Source of the DNA: Akkermansiaceae bacterium UBA3385
GTDB lineage: Bacteria > Verrucomicrobiota > Verrucomicrobiia > Verrucomicrobiales > Akkermansiaceae
DNA length: 32,676 nt
Assembly: GCA_002358905.1 (NCBI GenBank)
Contig: DEPT01000064.1
Span: 1 to 32,676, forward strand
Direction of reading: 5' to 3'
Part shown: positions 17,591-24,080 of the stretch, one piece after another
Numbering within the stretch: position 1 is the first letter of the stretch
Layout of the letters: each line of letters opens with the position of its first letter
The notes under the pieces: model-generated
Seen by the model: the letters and a program-made list of their open reading frames with translations, nothing else
Told to the model about the DNA's origin: nothing
Database searches by the model: none
Translations under genes and position numbers: made by a program

Positions 17591-18599
17591 TCTTCTTGAG
17601 AACAAACCGGAACCCGCCGCGGCAGACACCCTGCAGCCCGGTACTGCCGTGGTGGCCGTGGACAATATGCAGCAATTGCGCGAAACCGGGCTGCCCTGCT
17701 CCCTGCGCTTCGGCATTGTAAGCAAAGAACAGCAAATCATCTGCCAATGCTGCATAACCGAGTCAGATACGGTGCCGGAATCGCCGGAATTCATCATCCG
17801 AAAACTGGATATCCAGGAGTTCGCCGGCAGCGATGGAGAACTCTACACCTGCCAGGTTCCCGGAAGTCTTGATGCCCATGAAGTGCAGCTCAAGGCTGCT
17901 ATGCGCGTGGGCAGGTCGTACTACCATCTCCGCAGCTACTCGGGAGACGACTTTGTGGTCGAATGCCTGACGGGGCTTTCTGCCCTGGAGCTGGCAGAAC
18001 AATCCCCCCGGGTCGGTCAACACTGGTGGACCCCTCTCCGGATGACCCTGCGACAGGGTATGAAATGGCTGGGGGGTGGAAAATACGCTTCCCTGCTACC
18101 GGACTCTGCCGATGTGCAGGTTTTTGACCAGACTCACCATGGAATAGCCATTGAGGGAGACCAGGTCATTCACTTCTCCACCCGCAGGGTACCCGATGAG
18201 TCCAATAAAATCAAAACCGATTCGCTGAAAGAGTTCCGCAGCATCGGCGATGACACCAACAGCGGCTCTCCCGTAAAATACAAAGAAGAGACAGCGGAAA
18301 TCCGCCTCACCAGCCGTAACCGCGCGGTGTGGATATTCTGCCACGCCCATGCCTGGGGCGGATACAACCTGGCAGATAACAACTGCGAACACTTCAGCCG
18401 CTATTGCCGGGCTGGGAGGAAGGAATCCAGGCAGGTCGTTGCCGCTGCCATGGAACTCGGTGGGCTGATACTGGGCTCTGTGCCCGAATATCTGCCCTTC
18501 CCGCTAACCCGGCTTCTGGGCAGCCTGATAAGAGGCGGAGCCCACAAACTCGGCAGACCGGAACCGATGCAGGAGGACTCCCTTTTACCCAATAGCTAA
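17565..18599 (+). CDS. LRAT/PLAAT-type (permuted NlpC/P60) lipid-active cysteine enzyme
   Basis: A 344-aa protein with a C-terminal LRAT domain (about 183-285). HHGIAIEGDQVIHFS carries the two family histidines (His192 and His203), and NNCEHFSRYCRAG carries the nucleophile Cys274, matching the NCEHF-CRYG hallmark of lecithin:retinol acyltransferase and PLAAT phospholipases/acyltransferases. These enzymes form a thioester with an acyl chain taken from a phospholipid. The N-terminal 180 residues are unrelated to LRAT and may be a regulatory or docking domain. A hydrophobic C-terminal stretch (about 298-325) could reach the membrane. The start at ATG 17565 overlaps the previous gene by 26 bp. 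Substrate is unknown; phospholipid is inferred from the family. Confidence 0.85.
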   Translation: MLLGHFLHNLLENKPEPAAADTLQPGTAVVAVDNMQQLRETGLPCSLRFGIVSKEQQIICQCCITESDTVPESPEFIIRKLDIQEFAGSDGELYTCQVPGSLDAHEVQLKAAMRVGRSYYHLRSYSGDDFVVECLTGLSALELAEQSPRVGQHWWTPLRMTLRQGMKWLGGGKYASLLPDSADVQVFDQTHHGIAIEGDQVIHFSTRRVPDESNKIKTDSLKEFRSIGDDTNSGSPVKYKEETAEIRLTSRNRAVWIFCHAHAWGGYNLADNNCEHFSRYCRAGRKESRQVVAAAMELGGLILGSVPEYLPFPLTRLLGSLIRGGAHKLGRPEPMQEDSLLPNS

Positions 18600-18624
18600 A
18601 CAACACTAACCTTTTTCCTCAATC

Positions 18625-19275
18625 ATGAACATCTGGATACACACCACAGCAGATTCAGACGCCTCCGTCTGGAGCCCCACTCCCCCGCCAGCGAATCTCC
18701 AGCAGCTCCGCCTGGATCCCACCACCAGCGCCTATTCCTTCATCATCAGCAAGGAGATAGATGGTACCTGTCTGCTGAAGCTGCAGCTCCCCGGCATTCA
18801 GCTGGCGCTGAGCAACCTGACAGAACTCCAGGCACGCAGGCTGGGCATTGCCTGTCTGCTCCAGGAGTCTGCGCTAGCAAGCTGCAGCCAGAGCCCCCTT
18901 GAGGCCGAGGTAAAAAACATTCTGGAAGCACTGGCTGAAGTCCCTGCACTGGAATCAGACACCGCTATGTTCCCGAACTGGTTCCGGGGAAACTTCAGCA
19001 GCGCTCCCGACTGCCGGGAAAAAGCTGCAGAATGGCTGCGCACCCGCCGCCTGAGCGCTGGCGATGGCACCAAAGTGATTGTATCGGACGATGCAGTTTT
19101 AGACGATGCATCGCGCGCAGATATCATTCTCACGGGCACAACAACAGAGGAAACGAGCACCGCCGCGCAGAAAGCCGACCTGCAGCGGGCAGAACTTCTC
19201 CGCATCGGCATGAAAGTGCTCCTTGCTGCGGCAGCTGCATGCTGCGTAGCCTGGCTCGTGCGCAAAAAACGCTGA
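18625..19275 (+). CDS. Tail-anchored protein of unknown function
   Basis: A 216-aa protein with a soluble, mixed N-terminal part and a single C-terminal hydrophobic helix (about 197-212, VLLAAAAACCVAWLV) followed by RKKR, the pattern of a tail anchor with a positive end. The bulk would then face the cytoplasm. It starts 25 bp after the LRAT gene and is followed after 4 bp by the small GTPase gene. No family is recognised. It could recruit the soluble operon products to the membrane; this is inferred only from topology and position. Confidence 0.65.
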   Translation: MNIWIHTTADSDASVWSPTPPPANLQQLRLDPTTSAYSFIISKEIDGTCLLKLQLPGIQLALSNLTELQARRLGIACLLQESALASCSQSPLEAEVKNILEALAEVPALESDTAMFPNWFRGNFSSAPDCREKAAEWLRTRRLSAGDGTKVIVSDDAVLDDASRADIILTGTTTEETSTAAQKADLQRAELLRIGMKVLLAAAAACCVAWLVRKKR

Positions 19276-19279
19276 TTCC

Positions 19280-19885
19280 ATGATTAAAGTAGCCATAGCA
19301 GGCGATTTTCAGGATGGGAAATCCACCCTGATTAACGCCCTGTGTGGCTGCGATTGCGCAGAAACCGGCTACGGGCTGGCAACAACCCGGGAAATACACG
19401 AATACACTCTGCCCGGCACCGGTATAACCCTGATAGATACCCCGGGATTCAACGCCACACGTGAGGGTGATGCAGGCCAGGCATGCCTGGGCATCGAGCA
19501 TGCTGATGCATGCCTGTTCATGCTGAGTACCCAGCAATTCACCGACAGAATGTTCCAGGATATCCAGAGTGCACTGGCGCTCCCTGGCGGGGGATACAAG
19601 CCCTTTATCCCCCTGATTAACGACCGGGGGCGCAACAACCAGTCCATTGCCCAGGCCAGTGTTGCAAGCATGCGGTTATGCGGGTTGCAGCCCATCCTGT
19701 TTGGCGAGGAAATGCCCGTCATTCATGCGTGTGCCTGGCAAAAGGGCCGTTTGAATGACGAAGAATACGAACAAGGCATCAGGCGCCTTCAATATCTGCT
19801 CGGCATACACCCGAGACAGCGGGTTTCTCCACTGGAGCGAATCTGCGTCCTGCACTCGGGCGTGCTTAACATGAACATACCATAA
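19280..19885 (+). CDS. Small Era/dynamin-type GTPase
   Basis: A 201-aa protein made almost only of a G domain. G1 is GDFQDGKST (8-16), switch I contains ATTREI (34-39), and G3 is DTPG (53-56). The G4 position reads NDRG in place of NKxD. The P-loop resembles that of GTPase 2 (GDFKAGKST), so the two are probably related within the operon. Lacking a stalk, it cannot act as a mechanochemical dynamin by itself and more likely acts as a switch. It lies 4 bp after the tail-anchored gene and 6 bp before the WGxW coiled-coil gene. Confidence 0.82.
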   Translation: MIKVAIAGDFQDGKSTLINALCGCDCAETGYGLATTREIHEYTLPGTGITLIDTPGFNATREGDAGQACLGIEHADACLFMLSTQQFTDRMFQDIQSALALPGGGYKPFIPLINDRGRNNQSIAQASVASMRLCGLQPILFGEEMPVIHACAWQKGRLNDEEYEQGIRRLQYLLGIHPRQRVSPLERICVLHSGVLNMNIP

Positions 19886-19891
19886 ACCATC

Positions 19892-20260
19892 ATGAACCTT
19901 TTTGATCCGTTTAACACTGGTGAAATTGATGCGCTGAAAAAACAAATCTTCAATGAGGAATGGGGAATATGGCGCCGTATCGACAGTCTGGAGAAAAGCG
20001 CCATCCCGGAACTGCATGAGAAATTGAACCATCCGGACTGGGGAATATGGGCGCGCATTGATAATCTGGAAAAAAACGCTATTCCGGACATCCACGCCAA
20101 ATTCAGCCATGCGGAATGGGGCGTGTGGAAGCGGCTTACGCAGCTGGAGGAAGAAAACGCCCGGTTGAGAAAGAAAATTGACAGACTGGAAGCGCCATCC
20201 AGCAAACTGGAGAAACTACTTATCAAGGCCGTAAATAATCAACTGAAGGGAATTAAATAA
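19892..20260 (+). CDS. WGxW tandem-repeat coiled-coil protein
   Basis: A 122-aa protein with a striking 26-residue repeat. WGIWRRIDSLEKSAIPELHE is followed by WGIWARIDNLEKNAIPDIHA and a partial third unit WGVWKRLTQLEEEN. The first two units are near identical, so the array is recent or conserved by function. The third unit runs into a heptad coiled coil (LEEENARLRKKIDRLE), and the end is basic. No membrane span. It probably oligomerises and offers regularly spaced Trp-rich faces, perhaps as a scaffold for the GTPases encoded beside it (6 bp upstream, 1 bp downstream). No known family is recognised. Confidence 0.75.
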   Translation: MNLFDPFNTGEIDALKKQIFNEEWGIWRRIDSLEKSAIPELHEKLNHPDWGIWARIDNLEKNAIPDIHAKFSHAEWGVWKRLTQLEEENARLRKKIDRLEAPSSKLEKLLIKAVNNQLKGIK

Positions 20261-20261
20261 C

Positions 20262-21212
20262 ATGGACACAAGAAAAACGCAGTTCCTTTTCAACGGCGGA
20301 CTGCTGGCTGACCCGGTGCTGGGCTCGGGAAGCGGGCATAGTCTGGCGCAGCAGCTGGCGGGGTTTATCAATACGCCGAACACTACGGTGTATGATAAAG
20401 CCATCGATAGCGTGTACCTGAGCACTCACACTGGGGGCTCGCAGCTGCACCACCTCGTCGATGGGCAGCATGATATCTTCGGGGCGTTCGAGGCGGCCGC
20501 CAAGGCGCTGCCGAATGACAGCACCTGGCAGGAGGTAATGGGCACAGCGCAGCATCTGGGCAAGGATTTGTTCTCCGTATCCGGATTGCCGGTTGTTTCG
20601 CTGGAGCCATCGCAGTACCAATCTGCCACGATCTGGCTGCATGAGCACCTGCATATACCCAAAAGTTGGCTTGGTGATTTGCTGCAGATTAATGGGCTGG
20701 AACTCTTCAGCGGTGTCCTTTCCGTGGCAGCGGTCGTAATCGGCTGCAAGCAAGGCGATGTCAGGCAGCTCTCCGAGCTTGCCGCCGCCAGCGGATTGGC
20801 CGGCATGCTTACAGCAAACCCCATCGGCTTATGCGCGGCGGCCATTGCACTGGTGCTGGCCTGGAAACAGAGGGGGACTTCCGGGGAGATGGGAAAAGGC
20901 TTGGTGGTGGGTGCTGGTACGGCTGGCGCGGCTCTGCTCGCCGGAAGCGGTGCAGCCGCCCTGCTGGGGGCGGGCTTGCTCCCGGCCCTGGGTGGTATCC
21001 TGCTGAGTGTGGTCATCGGATTTTACGTCCGGAAATTCCTGGTAAATAAATTATACCAGCCGGACCAGCAAATAGACAACCAGCCACACTCTCTGGATTG
21101 GCAGGTGCCTGAGCTCACACCCGTGGAGGTAGATGTGTGGAGAGCCATGCTTTCCCGCCCTTGTCCCATGAGCCCGGAGGTGCGCCGGATGTTACGCGAT
21201 GTACTGAAATAA
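20262..21212 (+). CDS. Gly/Ala-rich multi-span membrane protein, possible pore
   Basis: A 316-aa protein. Residues 1-140 are soluble, with HEHLHIPKSW near 127-136. Several hydrophobic segments follow: about 145-161, 173-200 and 213-256. The last is extremely Gly/Ala-rich (GAGTAGAALLAGSGAAALLG) and long enough for two helices, a composition seen in helix-packing membrane proteins and some pore or channel proteins. A soluble C-terminal tail of about 55 residues follows. It sits 1 bp after the coiled-coil gene. It is a plausible membrane effector or anchor of the operon, but no family is recognised and pore formation is inference. Confidence 0.7.
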   Translation: MDTRKTQFLFNGGLLADPVLGSGSGHSLAQQLAGFINTPNTTVYDKAIDSVYLSTHTGGSQLHHLVDGQHDIFGAFEAAAKALPNDSTWQEVMGTAQHLGKDLFSVSGLPVVSLEPSQYQSATIWLHEHLHIPKSWLGDLLQINGLELFSGVLSVAAVVIGCKQGDVRQLSELAAASGLAGMLTANPIGLCAAAIALVLAWKQRGTSGEMGKGLVVGAGTAGAALLAGSGAAALLGAGLLPALGGILLSVVIGFYVRKFLVNKLYQPDQQIDNQPHSLDWQVPELTPVEVDVWRAMLSRPCPMSPEVRRMLRDVLK

Positions 21213-21257
21213 TGCCGGCGAGCAATTTTTATCATTTTTTTGATAATACACAAGGCG

Positions 21258-22049
21258 ATGAAGAAAGAATTTAATCAGGATTTGTTTGTTCACTACGAAG
21301 AGCAGCGGCAGAAGCTGCTGGAACAGCTGCGGGAGTGGGGGGCTCTGGTAGAAAAATCCACTGTTCTGGCAGAGATGGAGGGAGATGAGCGGTTCCCGGA
21401 AATGTGCAGGGATATGTTTTCGCCCGACTTTGTGAACACGCACAAGGGTGACCAGGCAAAAGAATACCAGATTCTGCTGGCGGCTTGTCAGATACAGGTC
21501 CGGCATTTCGGCAAAGTCTCCGGCAAGGCTGAACACGCCCCTGTATTGATGGGTCTGCTGCCGGTCACTAACCCGGAGGATTCCGTATTTGAGGAATACA
21601 GACCCGCCGTGGAGCGTCTTATCCGGAAATATCAGCCATGCGGTATCCGGCGGTGGCTCGGACTCTACAACCGGAAGTATCTGATGCATGCCATGACGGC
21701 TGATTTACAGCAGCTCTTCACGCGTATTATCAACGATACGGCAAGAATGTTCCATGAGGATTACCGTTACGAATGGCATCCCCTTTCCATTGACAGCTGG
21801 ATGGATGAACTCTGGGACTGCTACATAGCGCCCACCCGCCGTGGCAGGTGCTCATGCGCTATGCTCAGGGCCGACGGATGCTCTTCTTCAGCTTCTACGG
21901 CGGTGGAGGCTATTCGCGAGGAGTTTTTCCTGGATTATTGGGAAGATGCACGCCAATATGCCACCAAACTTTCCGAAACGGTGAAAGTACACCTCAAGGA
22001 TGCTCAGCGCCTGCTGCACGAGATGAAGAAACTGGCTCCTGCTGATTAA
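21258..22049 (+). CDS. Helical protein, last gene of GTPase operon; possible compensated frameshift
   Basis: A 263-aa helical, charged protein without membrane spans or recognised motifs. I chose ATG 21258 (MKKEFNQDLF) rather than TTG 21240. It begins 45 bp after the previous gene in the same direction and is followed by a hairpin at 22093. Between about 21833 and 21918 the translated product becomes an odd Cys/Ser/Ala run (GRCSCAMLRADGCSSSAS), while the +1 frame over the same bases reads WQVLMRYAQGRRMLFFSFYG with codon use typical of this genome. Two compensating indels, or sequencing errors, may therefore have shifted about 85 bp. The function is unknown. Confidence 0.65.
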   Translation: MKKEFNQDLFVHYEEQRQKLLEQLREWGALVEKSTVLAEMEGDERFPEMCRDMFSPDFVNTHKGDQAKEYQILLAACQIQVRHFGKVSGKAEHAPVLMGLLPVTNPEDSVFEEYRPAVERLIRKYQPCGIRRWLGLYNRKYLMHAMTADLQQLFTRIINDTARMFHEDYRYEWHPLSIDSWMDELWDCYIAPTRRGRCSCAMLRADGCSSSASTAVEAIREEFFLDYWEDARQYATKLSETVKVHLKDAQRLLHEMKKLAPAD

Positions 22050-22092
22050 TTCCAGAAGTATAATGGCACCGGTTCTTCTGGCGGGTGCAGAA

Positions 22093-22125
22093 AACCTTCC
22101 CTCACTTGTGAGTTGAGGGAAGGTT
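22093..22125 (-). terminator. Terminator for the ADP-ribosylglycohydrolase gene, possibly bidirectional
   Basis: A perfect 12-bp stem (22093-22104 with 22114-22125) and 9-nt loop. On the minus strand it is followed by TTTTCT, so it mainly ends the minus-strand gene. The plus-strand side lacks a T run but may still stop the converging GTPase operon. Confidence 0.7.
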
Positions 22126-22166
22126 GGTGATTGGCAACAATGGTTCGCAGGGGCAAGCCCCGGACA

Positions 22167-23396
22167 TCAGGATTGTTGTGTTGACAGTATACTGTAAAAA
22201 CTTTCCGGGAGTGAGATGTTTGGCTGATTCAGTGCTGCGCGGAAGAGGGGGGCTATTTCCTGTTCGCTGAAACCGGCAATGCCGCAGCCAATCGGGGTGA
22301 CGAGGAAATGAAGTTCCGGATGAGCCTGGGCAAATGCGATAAATGTATCAACATAGGGCGCGATGGTTTCCACGTCACCTTGCATGGTCGGAATGGCATA
22401 GCTCTGACCTTGCAGGCCTTCGCCTTGTCCCCAGATGGCGCCGAACTTGTTGTAAGCAAAACGAGCGGCACCACCGGCATGCCTGCCTGCCAGGTTGCTG
22501 CCGAAAACGAAAACCTCATTGTCGCGCAATTCCGTTATCATTTCCGGTGTGAACAGAGGCCGCAGGGCGGAATCCGGCGCTTGCTTCACGGGCTGAGGTT
22601 CCGCTGACGACTCCGGATAACGTGCTTCAAAATCCTGAAGATGTTTGAGCATGGTAGAGTCAAGATATTGCAGAGTTTGTTCGCGAAGTTCTGCAGGGAC
22701 TCCATAATATGGTGCTGCCACGCTGCCGGTGATGGCTGCAATGGTGTCGGAATCACCGCCTATGGAGATGGCTGATCGGATAGCATCTTCAAAATCGCAG
22801 GACTCAAAAAAGGCTTGCAGTGCCTGGGGGACAGAGCCTTGGCAACTGACATCAAAAGAGTAGGAATCGCGAATGGAGTCGAGTGAGAAATCCAGCGTAT
22901 AGTAGTTCGCTGTCACATGGTCCCGTATTTCCTGTTTGCTGTAGCCGCTGCGTGCCATGAAAACCGCCACGGCCACTGCTTCTGCGCCTTTGATCCCTTC
23001 CGGATGATTATGCGTTACCTCAGTCACCGTGCGAGCCAGCGCTTTCACTTGCTCAATATTCTGCCCGGCATACCCGCACGCACTGACTCGCATAGCAGAA
23101 CCATTTCCCCAGCTGTTGTATGGTTGCGGGTCCTCCGCTCTCAGCCACCCGCGGAACGAACGACCGTAGCCGGCGTAGGGATACATGCGTCCCCATTTCT
23201 GCATCTGCCTGATGGACTGTTCCCCCAAATCGGAAAAGTCCGGAGCAGATTCCATTATCGCCGTCGCCACAGCCAGTGACATCACCGTATCATCTGTAGG
23301 GCGGCACGCTGCGTCGAACAGGGAGAAGTCCTTGGCTTTGTAGTTTCTGTGCTCAAATCGAGACCCTATCACATCTCCTATAATTGTACCTATCAT
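22167..23396 (-). CDS. ADP-ribosylglycohydrolase fused to C-terminal macro-like (A1S_2505-type) domain
   Basis: A 409-aa protein. Residues 1-260 are an ADP-ribosyl-hydrolase (DraG/ARH) domain: IIGDVIGSRFE at the start, TDDTVM (34-39) and GGDSDT (213-218) give the two metal-binding aspartate clusters, and NGSAMR lies between. Residues about 290-385 (DNEVFVFGSNLAGRHAGGA ... PIGCGIAGF) match the macro-like domain often called A1S_2505 phage-like, which is expected to bind ADP-ribose-type ligands. It would remove ADP-ribose from proteins or nucleic acids. I start at ATG 23396 because the ARH motif begins there; the open frame continues upstream to 23777 through repeats that do not look coding. 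It converges on the GTPase operon. Confidence 0.87.
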   Translation of the reverse strand: MIGTIIGDVIGSRFEHRNYKAKDFSLFDAACRPTDDTVMSLAVATAIMESAPDFSDLGEQSIRQMQKWGRMYPYAGYGRSFRGWLRAEDPQPYNSWGNGSAMRVSACGYAGQNIEQVKALARTVTEVTHNHPEGIKGAEAVAVAVFMARSGYSKQEIRDHVTANYYTLDFSLDSIRDSYSFDVSCQGSVPQALQAFFESCDFEDAIRSAISIGGDSDTIAAITGSVAAPYYGVPAELREQTLQYLDSTMLKHLQDFEARYPESSAEPQPVKQAPDSALRPLFTPEMITELRDNEVFVFGSNLAGRHAGGAARFAYNKFGAIWGQGEGLQGQSYAIPTMQGDVETIAPYVDTFIAFAQAHPELHFLVTPIGCGIAGFSEQEIAPLFRAALNQPNISLPESFYSILSTQQS

Positions 23397-23503
23397 TGTC
23401 GCAGTTTCGTTAATGTTTTGTAAAACGGTTTGTATATTTTGCCTTGTTTGTATCAAAAAACAGACTAGCAGGTTTTGCTTATGGTGTAAAGTATTTTGCA
23501 AAC

Positions 23504-23599
23504 TCAGCTCATCAACATGAGCAGGCCGTAGAGGACTCCGGCGAAGAGGAGGAGAAAGGCAAGGAGGTAGCCCAGGAACTGGAGGTAGCGGTAAAGCAT
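23504..23599 (-). CDS. Possible 31-aa membrane peptide
   Basis: A short minus-strand frame from ATG 23599 to TGA 23504-23506. The product begins MLYRYLQFLGYLLAFLLLF and continues as one hydrophobic helix with Leu/Tyr-rich, GC3-rich codons as used by real genes here. It lies directly after the heptamer repeat array and about 100 bp upstream of the ADP-ribosylglycohydrolase start. It may be a genuine single-span mini-protein, but length alone cannot prove it. Confidence 0.4.
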   Translation of the reverse strand: MLYRYLQFLGYLLAFLLLFAGVLYGLLMLMS

Positions 23600-23602
23600 T
23601 TT

Positions 23603-23672
23603 GAAGTACGAAGTACGAGGTGGGAGGTGCGAAGTAGGAATTACGAAGTACGAAGTACGAGGTGGGAATTTT
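23603..23672. repeat. Tandem 7-bp repeat array, consensus GAAGTAC (about 10 units)
   Basis: Successive heptamers read GAAGTAC, GAAGTAC, GAGGTGG, GAGGTGC, GAAGTAG, GAATTAC, GAAGTAC, GAAGTAC, GAGGTGG and a decayed last unit. The unit length is not a multiple of three, so copy-number changes would shift any frame reading through it. Confidence 0.85.
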
Positions 23673-23676
23673 TGTC

Positions 23677-23816
23677 TCTCTGAGCAGCGTAATTTCGATG
23701 AGCGTCCGCGAAGTTTCACCGGTAGTCGCCAGACTACCGATTTCACTGACGAGCCCTCGGGCGAGGATTTTATGCATTGCTGTGAAACTTCGCCCCGTTT
23801 GGGACGGGCTCAGAGA
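23677..23816. ncRNA. Multibranched structured element (RNA or palindromic mobile repeat)
   Basis: Nested perfect complementarity. Outer stem 23677-23685 pairs with 23808-23816 (9 bp). Stem 23708-23719 pairs with 23782-23793 (12 bp). Inside are a hairpin 23720-23727/23732-23739 (8 bp, GCCA loop) and a weak one at 23755-23766; a further 5-bp hairpin lies at 23794-23808. The strand of any transcript is unclear because the DNA-level symmetry serves both. It could also be a palindromic dispersed repeat. The rest of 23600-23924 holds only this and the heptamer array. Confidence 0.5.
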
Positions 23817-23924
23817 TTACACCTACCCGACAAACTGTCATTTGTGGTTTTTTAGAGATTCCCGAGTTACGAATCAGCCGGAGCCGGGAGAAGGCGCCGG
23901 ATGATGGCAGGGGGGTGATGCAGT

Positions 23925-24080
23925 TCAGTGGTGCTGGTGGTGGCAGGCGGGGTCAGTGCAGTGGTGCTGATGTTCGTGAGAGGCATGCCGGAACAGAAGT
24001 CCGGCGGCTATCCCACCTATGAGGAGGAGGATAAGCAGAATCGGGAACCAGAATTTGATGATGAGGGAGCGTGCGTTCAT
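23925..24080 (-). CDS. 51-aa His-rich single-span membrane protein
   Basis: A minus-strand frame from ATG 24080-24078 to TGA 23927-23925. Its ATG overlaps the TGA of the S9 peptidase gene as ATGA, which argues for real, coupled translation. The product has a basic start (MNARSLIIKFW), one strong transmembrane helix (about 7-30, PILLILLLIGGIAAGLLF), and a short tail with 9 His and 2 Cys in about 21 residues (HASHEHQHHCTDPACHHQHH). The tail looks like a metal-binding patch (Zn, Ni or Cu) displayed at one membrane face. It may supply or sense metal for its operon partner; this is inference. Confidence 0.65.
   Translation of the reverse strand: MNARSLIIKFWFPILLILLLIGGIAAGLLFRHASHEHQHHCTDPACHHQHH

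Noticed and set aside
23603..23672. CRISPR-like array
   Set aside because: Units are 7 bp with no spacers, and no cas gene is present. It is a simple tandem repeat.
23397..23777. 127-residue N-terminal extension of the ADP-ribosylglycohydrolase frame
   Set aside because: It translates the heptamer array and the palindromic element (TSYFVLRNSYF-type repeats). The ARH motif starts exactly at ATG 23396.
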